Positions 8,377 to 17,500 of a stretch of DNA of 17,500 nt are shown one piece after another. Location of the stretch: the NCBI RefSeq assembly GCF_042767895.1, contig NC_091553.1:23928754-23946253 (forward strand), read 5' to 3'. Under the pieces are notes generated by a model. That model was not told where the DNA came from, did not search any database, and saw nothing but the letters and a program-made list of their open reading frames with translations. Positions within the stretch are counted from its first letter, which is position 1; each line of letters starts with the position of its first letter. The translations under genes were made by a program, and so were the position numbers. This stretch comes from Penaeus vannamei. Its lineage: Eukaryota > Arthropoda > Malacostraca > Decapoda > Penaeidae.

Positions 8377-10178
8377 ATGTCGTCCCCTGGAACACTTTCA
8401 GTGTGCTGAACAAAAGGCTGTAAGACAAAAGTGAGGACTACAGACCACATCCATTGTCCACAACATTCACTATGTGCTATACAAGGAGTGTTCAACCCGA
8501 ATGAGTGTCCAACTTGCTCCAGGTTGTTAGAAGTTGTAAGAGCCTCTGAAGACCCACGGTCAACTACAGAGTGGGAACTTCTAGAGACCCAATACCCAAG
8601 AGCTGCAGCTTCAGCATCTAGACGTGGAATTTCTGAATTTGGTTGGTCATCACCAGAATTGGCAAAATGGTTTGGAGGACCAGCAGGCACTGCATCAGCT
8701 CCTTCACCCCTCATGTCAGAAAATAACTTAGATACAAGACACTCACCTACTTCAAGTAAAAATCTACAGACATTTCAAGAGGAAAACCCTCAAATTGCGA
8801 TGCTTCTAAAACAGCTGGTTGGAGCACTGGGTAAAATGCCAGAAAACGCATTAGACCAAGCTCCCTCAAATTCATCAAAGTTGATTCAACAATCTAGATC
8901 TAGATCCCCTTCTCCTCCACCTGAGAAACGGTGTCGTTTGTCTTCTCACAATTCAATGTCTCCTTCACAATTACAGTCTCCTTCAAGTCATCAGGTGGCA
9001 CACTCTAGACCAAGAGAAATTTCTCCTTCCCCTATGGGAACAAGTACATCCACGTCAGCCATCCCAGGAGGATGGTTTCAGGTACCCAGTTCATGGCGCC
9101 ATGTCACTAATGCTGATGGGTCATCCACATTACTCCAACCTTCCTTTATTGATGGTCGTGAAGTCTGGGAGGAAGTATTAAATATAGGAGCTCAAGAACG
9201 TACTTCTCCTTTAGGCGACACTCAATTATGGTGGCGTCCTCGAACATCCTCAACATCAACCCGCCTCTATGTCAGCCAGACATGCAAGGAAAGTTGCACA
9301 TACAATTTCTTCACTCAGTTCCCTGATTCAGGGGGGTCCTTTAGCCATGCCATCCATTATGATGACAGATTCTGGATCTAGGACGCCATCACTAATTATT
9401 CCAGAACCTATAAATTCTACCTTCCCAGATTTAGCAGTTCTGTCATCATGGCGGACTGACAAAGCAATACATACGTCCATATCACCCCCTAGTACAAAAC
9501 TCCAGTCAAGAGTTTCTCTACATTTTCCAGATAATTCTGATAGGGCAACAATAATGAAGTTCCTTTCAGCACGAAAAGCTGGACGGGAAGACTTCCAGAC
9601 TCCTTTGAGAACCCCCTCAAAGAATACACTCTGGGAAGATTATGAGTCACGTCAGTTAGAGCAACGACAGCCGCCTCATCATCAGTGTAGCAGCCCAAGC
9701 AGCAGTAGGCATAGGGCACTTAGCAGTGCCAATAGCACTGACTCTTATTGAAGAAGCAATTAAGAAGAGAATAGTCTTGAGAGAAAAAGTGGTTCCTAGA
9801 GGCCTGGAGTCAGCAAAGATGAACTTACTCCAAGGTGACCCTTTCCATCACAAACCGTGTGGGAGAGAGTCCTCCATCTGAGCTGAAATAGAAAAGATAC
9901 CCAAACCACTTCAAGTATCTCTTCCGCCTCAACTTCTGAAAGTATTGCAGTCTCGACCACATCAAGAAAAGCGAGGTCAGACACATAGGACTCAAGGAAC
10001 TCGCAATCATGCAACAGGCTTTCAGAGAATAACTCATACCCATAGGAAAGATATGATATCCACTGTTGGACAAGAAGTTCCATTGGATCGTCACCAACGC
10101 TCTCATCAACGCCCCTTTCGGAGAGACAAAAATAAAGGACAAAACTCTGGCTCAATTACAAGAACCAGGAAGCAATGA
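8377..10178 (+). pseudogene. DIRS Gag-like ORF1, broken by stops and frameshifts
   Basis: The likely start is ATG at 8377, just after the candidate acceptor. The N-terminal 50 residues are Cys/His-rich: Cys10, Cys15, then HCPQHSLC (residues 26-33) and CPTC (44-47), a pattern able to bind zinc. A Ser/Pro-rich linker (RSRSPSPPP near 8905-8930) follows, then GGWFQVPSSWRHV. Breaks: TGA at 8407-8409 (probably a decayed CGA); a shift to the next frame between about 9269 and 9381; another between about 9660 and 9690; and TGA at 9879-9881. The last frame (9660-10178) includes AAVGIGHLAVPIAL and ends in a basic Gln/Arg/Lys-rich tail (about 9945-10175), as expected for a nucleic-acid-binding Gag C-terminus. 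The Gag role is inferred from position and composition; I recognise no capsid fold. The 3' end overlaps the start of the RT frame. Confidence 0.65.
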
Positions 10179-11735
10179 CTATCTGGTCAATGGTCGCCTA
10201 TTAGGATGGCAAGCAAAATGGCCTCCAGGATGGGCCAAGAATGTAACAGAGAAAGGACTACGTTGGCCATGGTACAACAATGTACCTCCTCTCCACTACT
10301 CCAGAACTATTAAACAAAAAGGTTGTAGAACGGTCAAAAGGAAAAGTGTTTCTAAATCGACTGTTCGAAGCTCCCAAGAGGAATTCACAAGAGTCACGAT
10401 TAGTATTAGATGTAAGCAAACTAAATCAACATATCCAAACTTTCAAGTTCAAAATGTAATCTGTTGCACAAGTCCGTCTTACCCTACAACCAGGCACTTT
10501 ACTAGCTTCTCTGGATCTAAAAGATGCATATTGGCATATACCAATACACAGAAGATACAAACCATATCTGGCATTCTCGGCAGGCATCCAGATATATCAA
10601 TTCAAAGTGCTCCCATTTGGGCTAAACATAGCCCCAAGAGTTTTCTCCAAAATGCTACAACCAGTCCAAGCACGCTTAGTCAAGATGGGAGTACAGATAT
10701 TCATGTATCTAGACGACTGGTTGATTTTAACTGTCACACCCAGAGAGTGCCGGTCCATGATTCAAAAGACATTAGAAATAGAAACGTCAATGGGATTACA
10801 ATTCAACATTCAAAAATCCCACCTTTCACCAACACCATCCATAAAATGGCTTGGATTAATCTGGGACAAATCAACAGCAACACTTAGATTGTCAATAGAC
10901 AACTGCCGCAGATGTTGTAAGAAAATCTTCAAAGCAATTTGGCTCACTAAACCACGCCTCAGTAGTGATTCCACTTGGCAGACTTCGATTACTCCTAGAG
11001 AGCCGAACAATATTCACTTCTCTAGAAAGAGATCTCCCCATCCCCTTTCCACCTCGACTACGCTATCTGTTAAGATGGTGGACAAGGAAAGGACGCTTAG
11101 ATACAGTGGCTCCATGGGTTCCACCTCCACCAGTTATGACACTTACTACCGATGCATCAGACACAGGATGGGGATACCAGTCGTCCATAGGCCATCAAGG
11201 CTCAGGTCGATGGACCCTATCTGCAAGCCGAATTCATATAAATGTTCGAGAGTTACGAACAGTTCATTTAGCACTACAGAGAGAACACTCAATCAAACAA
11301 ACATCGGTTTTAGTGCTGTCAGACAATTCAGCAGTCATACATTGCCTGAACAGGCAAGGTTCATCTCGGTCACCAGCCCTTCTCCGAGAATCAGAGTCAA
11401 TATTCACACTGGCAAAGAACAGAGATATTCACACCTTAGCTTTTCACCTAGCAGGAAAATCCAACCAGTGGGCAGATTCCATATCCAGACAAACCTCGTC
11501 ATCAGTGGATTGGACCTTACAAGAATACCAATTTGCATTACTGACAACCCGATTCGGGAGACCAAGAGTCGACCTCTTTGCATCCCCAACCAATCGACAA
11601 CTCCCAGTACTCACACTACTTATCTCTGAGACTCCAGGATGTACCTTGTGTAGCCATGGACTCAGTGCCAGGGAGACCCAATTCTCCAAACTCACCAGTA
11701 CAGATATAGAGACTGACTCCTGTAACAAGAAATAA
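10066..11735 (+). pseudogene. DIRS reverse transcriptase-RNase H, broken
   Basis: The enzyme would copy element RNA to DNA and remove the RNA strand. RT begins near 10170 in frame 1 (NGRLLGWQAKWPPGWAKN), shifts to frame 2 near 10290, and there keeps motif A LDLKDAYWHIPI (Asp codon 10514-10516), motif B PFGLNIAPRVFSK (10613-10651) and the catalytic YLDDW (10706-10720). A TAA interrupts frame 2 at 10457-10459. Near 10960 it shifts to frame 3, where RNase H keeps its acidic residues: TTDASDTGWG (Asp 11151), REL (Glu 11250), LSDNSAV (Asp 11322) and WADSISR (Asp 11475). FGRPRVDLFASPTNRQLPV (about 11553-11609), typical of DIRS proteins after RNase H, follows; the reading then seems to move to frame 1 (VAMDSVPGRP) and stops at 11707. 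The family call is firm; the boundaries are approximate. Confidence 0.85.
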
Positions 11736-11736
11736 A
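11731..11736 (+). terminator. Candidate polyadenylation signal AATAAA
   Basis: AATAAA overlaps the stop of the last RNase H-frame ORF. A DIRS genomic RNA should run on through the internal complementary region to the right terminal repeat, so if used, this signal would give a shorter mRNA. Hexamers like this are common by chance in AT-rich DNA. Confidence 0.25.
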
Positions 11737-11939
11737 GAGTCATAAGTACAACGAGAAAAAACATAATATACAAGAATTATGTATAGAATCAAAAGAAGTA
11801 ATATTTTTGCATCTATTATTACAAGCCTATATAACCTACTAATAATGAGGTTCCAGTCGGAAGCTGTAATTAATTTAGTTCAAGTAAACTTCAAAGGTCA
11901 TTCTTACTTTCTCTTAAATCCCTCTGCTACAGTTTGTAT
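11737..11939 (+). other. AT-rich 3' region where a tyrosine recombinase gene is missing
   Basis: About 200 bp with stops in all frames and no recognisable motif. In complete DIRS elements more than 1 kb of tyrosine recombinase (and often methyltransferase) coding sequence follows RNase H. Nothing like the Arg...His-x-x-Arg...Tyr signature is seen here. The simplest reading is an internal deletion ending near here. Confidence 0.5.
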
Positions 11940-12022
11940 CCAGCTATGGAGGCCACCCTAGTTGAAGGAGAATAAGCCATTTGAAGGATTGAAAATGGTA
12001 TTTCTCCGAGACTAGGGTGGCC
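11940..12022 (+). other. DIRS internal complementary region (circle-junction copy)
   Basis: Positions 11940-11970 are the exact reverse complement of the element's left end (6390-6420). AAT (11971-11973) follows, then AAGCCATTTGAAGGATTGAA onward (11974-12014), the reverse complement of the right extension (12221-12261), running into a degenerate terminal-repeat start (CTAGGGTGGCCCCC). In DIRS elements this region bridges the two ends during cDNA synthesis, so that a circle with a defined junction is made. Beyond the CTAG it resembles the left repeat (GGGTGGCC) more than the right one (TGTGACC), so the right end has probably mutated since. Confidence 0.9.
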
Positions 12023-12052
12023 CCCTATCAGCCATTCTGAACAGTTTATAAG

Positions 12053-12223
12053 GAATGAAGATGGAGGCAACGTACCGCGCATGCACAGGGATCCGAGACA
12101 CGGGATTGGATACTCCGCTTTCCTTGACCAATTCCAGCCAATAAGAATGAAGTTCGATTCAGTTTTGAAGTTACCGCCGTTCCGAATAGGTTCTGGCATT
12201 ACCAGCTATGGAGGTCACACTAG
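12053..12223 (-). repeat. DIRS right inverted terminal repeat
   Basis: The inverted partner of 6399-6569. The promoter motifs are weakened here: the NRF1 palindrome reads CGCGCATGCACA on the plus strand (a CpG-to-TpG change on the other strand), the YY1 core reads AAGATGGAGGC, and the second CCAAT context is TATCCAAT. Minus-strand transcription from this end is possible but less supported than plus-strand transcription from the left end. Confidence 0.9.
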
Positions 12224-12261
12224 TCTCGGAGAAATACCATTTTCAATCCTTCAAATGGCTT
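12224..12261 (+). other. DIRS right-end extension
   Basis: A tail of about 38 bp (TCTCGGAGAAATACC...ATGGCTT) beyond the inverted repeat, with no counterpart at the left end, where only 9 bp lie outside the repeat. Its reverse complement sits in the internal complementary region. DIRS elements characteristically have one terminal repeat longer than the other. Confidence 0.8.
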
Positions 12262-12264
12262 ATT
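12262..12264. other. ATT integration core, right border of the DIRS element
   Basis: Element sequence GGCTT is followed by ATT and then the satellite TTGCCGTT. With the left border CTAGATT this rebuilds the undisturbed satellite CTAGATTTTGCCG, so there is no target-site duplication beyond the shared 3 bp. The satellite just outside (12265-12275) lacks about 12 bp (TTTTCGACTTTT) present in other boxes. Confidence 0.7.
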
Positions 12265-12946
12265 TTGCCGTTGGGATTTTATTAGTTTTAGCCTTTATTT
12301 CATTATATATGGACTCTATGATTATTATTTTCATCATTATCATCAGTATTGTCATTATTCTTATGATTATCATCATTATAGTCATTATCGTCATGATTAT
12401 CATTATTATCATTATCATTATTACAGCTAAAATGATTATTATGCTAATTATTACTGTCATTTTCATAAATTTAACTATTTTAATAATGATAATAACAAGA
12501 ATGATAATTTTAGAAATAATAATGACAATAATACTCATTATAATAACAATAAAAATGATATTATTATTTCTATTGTCATTATTAGTATGAAAATTATTAG
12601 AATAGAGTTATTTATTGCTATTACTGCAGTAATTATCAAAATTATCATTATAATTATCATTTTATTATTATTTTCATTATTATTATTGGCATTATCATCA
12701 TAATTTTCATCATTATTGTTAATGATAAAGGAATTATCATGAAAATGATCATAATTACCTGAATTAATGATAAAATCTGTAATTATCATTTAAAAACGAA
12801 AAAGGGTTTTTTCGACCTCTCTCCCAAAAGGCTGTAATACGCTAGATTTTGCCGTTTTTTCGACTTTTGGGATTTTATTAGTTTTAGCCTTTATTTCTTT
12901 ATAAATGGACTCTATGATTATTATTATCATCATTATCATTATTATT

Positions 12947-13872
12947 GTCATTATTCTTATGATTATCATCATTAGAGTCATTATCGTCAAGATTATCATT
13001 ATTATCATTATCATTATTGCAGTTATAATGCTATTTATTACTGTCATTTTCATCATTATAATTATTTTTATAATGATAACAATAATGATAATTTTAGAAA
13101 CAATATTGACAATAATACTCATTAAAATAACAATAATAATGATATTATTATTTCTATTGCCATTATTAGTATGGAAATTATTAGAATACAGTTCATTAGT
13201 GCTATTATTGCAGTAATCATCAAAATTATTATTATAATTATCATTTTATTATTATCATTATTATTATTGTCATTATCATGATAATTATCATTATAGTTAA
13301 TGATAAAGGAATTATCGTGAAAATCATCATAATTACCTGAATTAATGTTAAAATCATCATAATTATCATTTAAAAGCGAAAAAGGTGTTTTTCGACCTTT
13401 CTCTCAAAAGATTGTCATTATTCTTTTGATTATCATCATTAGAGTCATTATCGTCAAGATTATCATTATTATCATTATCATTATTGCAGTTATAATGCTA
13501 TTTATTACTGTCATTTTCATCATTATAATTATTTTTATAATGATAACAATAATGATAATTTTAGAAACAATATTGACAATAATACTCATTAAAATAACAA
13601 TAATAATGATATTATTATTTCTATTGCCATTATTAGTATGGAAAATATTAGAATACAGTTCATTAGTGCTATTATTGCAGTAATTATCAAAATTATTATT
13701 ATAATTATCATTTTATTATTATCATTATTATTATTGTCATTATCGTGATAATTATCATTATAGTTAATGATAAAGGAATTATCGTGAAAATCATCATAAT
13801 TACCTGAATTAATGTTAAAATCATCATAATTATCATTTAAAAGCGAAAAGGGTGTTTTTCGACCTTTCTCTC
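12947..13872 (+). repeat. Recent tandem duplication of a satellite segment (about 463 bp)
   Basis: The segment from about 12947 to 13409 recurs at 13411-13872 with very few differences. Both copies share variants not seen in other units: ATTAGAGTCATTATCGTCAA, ATAATGCTATTTATTACTG, GAAACAATATTGACAAT and TTCATTAGTGCTATTATTGC. The second copy begins CTCAAAAGATTGTCATTATT, so the whole conserved box is missing at the join. Confidence 0.85.
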
Positions 13873-14169
13873 AAAAGATTGTCATTATTCTTTTGATTAT
13901 CATCATTAAAGTCATTATCGTCATGATTATCATTATTATCATTATCATTATTGCAGTTATAATGATTATTATGCTAATTATTACTGTCATTTTAAACATT
14001 ATAACTTTTTTATAATGATATAACAATAATGATAATTTTAGAAATAATAATGACAATAATACTCATTATAGTAACAATAATATTATAATTATTTCTTTTA
14101 TCATTATTAGTATGGAAATAATTATCATTTAAAAGCGAAAAAGGTTTTTTTTCGACCTTTCTCTCAAAA
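13873..14169 (+). repeat. Short box-less satellite monomer (about 297 bp)
   Basis: It starts with the same box-deletion join as the unit at 13410 (CTCAAAAGATTGTCATTATTCTTTTG), so the deletion was copied along with the array. It then lacks the distal half of the filler, jumping from TATTAGTATGGAAATA to ATTATCATTTAAAAGCG near 14115-14130. Confidence 0.75.
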
Positions 14170-15727
14170 GGCTGTAATACGCTAGATTTTGCCGTTTTTT
14201 CGACTTTTGGGATTTTATTAGTTTTAGCCTATATTTCATTATAAATGGACTCTATGATTATTATTATCATCATTATTGTCATTATTCTTATAATTATCAT
14301 CATTATAGTCATTATCGTCATGATTATCATTATTATCATTATCATTATTGCAGTTATAATGATTATTATGCTAATTATTACTGTCATTTTCATCATTATA
14401 ACTATTTTTATAATGATAATAACAATGATGATAATTTTAGAAATAGTAATGATAATAATACTCATTATGATAACACTAATAATGATATTATTATTATTTC
14501 TATTTTTATTATTGGTATGAAAATTATTAGAATAGAGTTAACCATTGTTAATACTGCAGTAATTATCAAAATTATCATTATAATTATCATTTTATTATTA
14601 TTATCGTTATTATTATTGTCATTATCATTATTGTTAACAATAAAGGAATTATCATGAAAATCATCATAATTACCTGAATTAATGTTAAAATCATCATAAT
14701 TATCATCTAAAACCGAAATAAGGGGTTATTCGACCTTTCTTTCAAAAGGCTGTAATACGCTATATTTTGCCGTTTTTTCGACTTTTGGGATTTTATTATT
14801 TTAGACTTTATTTCATTATCAATGGACTCAATGATTATTATCATCATTATCATCATTATTGTCATTATTCTTATGTTTATCATCATTATAGTCATTATCG
14901 TCATGATTATCATTATTATCATTATCAATATTGCAGTTATAATTATAATTACTGTCATTTTCATCATTATGACTATTTTTATAATGATAATAACAATAAT
15001 GATAATCTTAGAAATAATAATGATTATAATACTCATTATAATAACAATAATAATAATATTGTTATTTCTATTGTCATTATTAGTATGAAAATTATTAGAA
15101 TAAAGTTAATTATTTCTATTTATCATTATAATTATAATTTTATTATTATAATTATTATTGTTGTTATTATCATCATAATTATCATCATTCTTCTTAATAA
15201 AAAAGGAATCATCATGAAAATCATCATAATTAACTGAATTAATGTTAAATTCATCATAATTATCATTTAAAAGCGAAGAAGGGGGATTTTCGAACTTTCT
15301 CTCAGAAGGCTGCAATACGCTAGATTTTGCCGTTTTTTCGACTTTGGGATTTTATTAGTTTTAGCCTTTATTTCATTATAAATGGACTCTATGATTATTG
15401 TTATCATCATTATCATCATTATTGTCATTATTCCTATGATTATCAGCATTATAGTCATTATTGTCATGATTATCATTACTATCATTATCCTTATTGCAGT
15501 TATAATGATTATTATGCTAATTATTACTGTCATTTTCATCATTATAACTATTTTTTAATGATAATAACAATAATGATGATTTTAGAAGTAATAATGACAA
15601 TAATACTCATTATAATACAAATAATAATGATATTATTATTTCTATTGTCATTATTAGTATCAAAATTATTAGAATTGAGTTAATTATTGCTATAATTGCA
15701 ATATCAAAATTATCATTATAATTACCA

Positions 15728-15758
<31 letters not shown>

Positions 15759-17500
15759 GTTATTATCATCATAATTATCATCATTATTGTTAATAATAAA
15801 GGAATTATAATGAAAAAACATCATAATTACCTGAATTAATGTTACAATCATCATAATTATCATTTAAAAGCGAAAAAGGTTTTTTTCGACCTTTCTCTCA
15901 AAAGGCTGTAATACGCTAGATTTTGCCGTTTTCGACTTATTGGATTTTATTAGTTTTATTATTTCATTATAAATTGACTTTATGATTATTATTATCATCC
16001 TTATCATCATTATTGTCATTATTCTTATGATCATCATCATTATAGTCATTATGGTCATGATTATCATTATTATCATTATCATTATTACAGTTATAATGAT
16101 TATTATGCTAATTATTACTGTCATTTTCACCGTTATAACTATTTTTATAATGATAATAATAATAATGATAATTTTAGAAATAATAATAACAATAATACTC
16201 ATTATAATAACAAACATAATGATATTATTATTATTTCTGTTGCCATTATTAGTATGAAAATTATTAGAATAGAGCTACTGATTGCAATTATTGCAGTAAT
16301 TACCAAAACTATCATTATATTTATCATTTAATTATTATCATCATTATCATTATTGTCACTATCATCAGAATTATCATCATTATTGTTAATAATGAAGGAA
16401 TTCTCATGGAAATCATCATAATTATCTGAATTAATGTTAAAATCATCATAATTATCATTTAAAAGCGTAAAAGGTTTTTTTCGACCTTTCTCTCAAAAGG
16501 CTGTAATACGCTTACTTTTGCCGTTTTCCGACTTTTGGGATTTTATTACTTTATTTCATTATTTCATTATAAATGGACTCTATTATTATTATGATCATCA
16601 TTATCACTATTATTGTCATTATTCTTATGATTATCATCATTATAGTCATTATCGCCATGATGATTATTATTATCATTCTCATTATTGCAGTTAGAATGAT
16701 TATTATGCTAATTATTAGTCATTTTCATCATTATAACTGTCTTCATAATGATAATAACAATAATGATAATTTTTGAAATAATAATACTCATTATAATAAC
16801 AATAATAATGATGTTATTATTATTTCTATTATCATTATTATTATGAAACTTATTAGAATAGAGTTGATTATTGCTTTTATTGCAGTAATTATCAATATTA
16901 TCATTATGATTATCATTTCATTGTTTTTATCGTTATTATTATTGTCATTATCATCATAATTATCATCATTATTGTTAGTAATAAAGGAATTATCATGAAA
17001 ATCATCATAATTACCTGAATTAATGTTAAAATCATCATTAATTATCATTTAAAAGCGAATTTTATTTTCGACCTTTCTCTGAAAAGGCTGCAATACGCTA
17101 GATTTTTTACCGTTTTTCGACTTTTTGGATTTTATTAGTTTTAGCCTTTATTTCATTATAAATGGACTCTCTGATTATTATTATCATTATTGTCATTATT
17201 CTTATGATTATCATCATTATAGTCATTATCGTCATGATTATCATTATTATCATTATCATTATTGCCGTTATAGTGCTAATTATTACTGTCATTTTCTTCA
17301 CTATAACTATTTTTGTAATGATAATAACAATAATGATAATTTTAGAAATAATAATGACAATAATACTCATTATAATATCAATAACAATGATATTATTATT
17401 ATTTCTATTGTCATTATTAGTATGAAAATTATTAGAATAATTAGAGTTAATTATTGCTATTATTGCAGTAATTATTAAAATTATCATTATAATTATCATT

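Larger units (their letters stand above)
6390..12261 (+). mobile_element. DIRS-like retrotransposon, full-length ends, decayed coding region, no tyrosine recombinase
   Basis: DIRS elements are retrotransposons with inverted terminal repeats, an internal complementary region and a tyrosine recombinase instead of an integrase; they make no target duplication. This copy shows inverted repeats at 6399-6569 and 12053-12223, unequal extensions (9 bp left, 38 bp right), and an internal complementary region at 11940-12022 equal to the reverse complement of both ends joined. Between them lie Gag-like and RT-RNase H sequences of DIRS type (YLDDW, then TTDASDTGWGY, then FGRPRVDLFAS). The flanking satellite box is split cleanly at ATT. 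The coding region has several frameshifts and stops. Only about 200 bp separate RNase H from the internal complementary region, so the recombinase and the methyltransferase found in many DIRS elements are absent. It is a dead, internally deleted or non-autonomous copy. Confidence 0.9.
12262..17500 (+). repeat. AT-rich satellite array, plus orientation, right of the DIRS element
   Basis: It continues the array interrupted at 6389. Unit starts fall near 12265 (rest of the split unit), 12830, 13410 and 13873 (both without the box), 14170, 14748, 15308, 15904, 16499 and 17087; the last is cut by the window end. Intact units are about 560-596 bp long and more alike than those left of the element. 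Shared landmarks are TTTCATTATAAATGGACTCT, TTACCTGAATTAATGTTAAA and TTTAAAAGCGAAAAAGG followed by TTTTCGACCTTTCTCTCAAAAGG. A longer pure run of ATT lies near 15733-15757. No coding region is supported. Confidence 0.9.

Noticed and set aside
8298..8714. Minus-strand frame of 138 residues opposite the Gag start
   Set aside because: It is the antisense shadow of the Gag-like region and of the splice-acceptor tract, with no recognisable motif.
9796..10155. Two overlapping minus-strand frames (119 and 105 residues)
   Set aside because: They lie opposite the Gag C-terminus and RT start. Their composition reflects the complementary strand and no domain is seen.
6390..12261. LTR retrotransposon or endogenous retrovirus
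   Set aside because: The terminal repeats are inverted rather than direct, there is no protease or integrase, no tRNA primer site is evident, and the post-RNase H FGRPRVDLFAS motif and internal complementary region are DIRS features.
6390..12261. DNA transposon, because of terminal inverted repeats
   Set aside because: There is no target-site duplication beyond the shared ATT, no transposase is present, and the interior encodes RT and RNase H.
12265..17500. Repeated overlapping open frames as a possible family of membrane peptides
   Set aside because: Hydrophobicity follows from Ile codons alone. Start contexts and ends differ between units, and box-less units lose the start without other change.

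Overview
The window looks like a piece of an animal (metazoan) nuclear genome. It has no prokaryote-type genes, RNA genes or operons. It is mostly AT-rich tandem satellite DNA, interrupted once by a 5.9-kb retroelement of the DIRS class (tyrosine-recombinase retrotransposons). A Cys/His-rich Gag start and abundant simple-sequence DNA would fit a marine invertebrate, perhaps a decapod crustacean, but that is a weak guess; no host gene is present to fix the taxon.

Layout. (1) 1-2006: about 3.5 satellite monomers of roughly 565-595 bp in minus orientation. (2) 1981-2037: a near-perfect palindrome where the array flips orientation head-to-head. (3) 2007-3192: two monomers of a divergent subfamily, now in plus orientation. 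(4) 3193-6389: six plus-orientation monomers, some deleted or rearranged, ending inside a seventh. (5) 6390-12261: the DIRS-like element, inserted inside the conserved box of that monomer; the satellite resumes on its far side. (6) 12262-17500: about ten more plus-orientation monomers, including a recent tandem duplication of box-less units.

The DIRS-like element has, in order: a left extension (6390-6398), a left inverted terminal repeat (6399-6569) with a compact promoter (two CCAAT boxes, NRF1-like site, YY1-like site, initiator), a possible 5' intron (6679-8376) holding a GC-rich 29/58-bp minisatellite, a broken Gag gene (8377-10178), a broken reverse transcriptase-RNase H gene (about 10066-11735), an internal complementary region (11940-12022), a right inverted terminal repeat (12053-12223) and a right extension (12224-12261). 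The internal complementary region is the reverse complement of the two element ends joined through AAT, and ATT sits at both insertion borders. This is what the DIRS model predicts: the RNA is copied to a circular DNA using the internal complementary region as a template bridge, and the circle integrates by recombination at a 3-bp core without target duplication.

The element is dead as a coding unit. Gag and RT-RNase H carry several frameshifts and in-frame stops, and there is no room for the tyrosine recombinase that normally follows RNase H. Its cis-acting ends are nevertheless largely intact, so this copy or its parent may have moved using enzymes supplied in trans.

The many long Ile/Met-rich open frames in the satellite come from stop-free ATT/ATC repeats and are not called as genes. 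I found no wholly new system; the most informative structures are the DIRS end/junction architecture, the promoter in its terminal repeat, the minisatellite inside its leader, and the rearrangement history written in the satellite.
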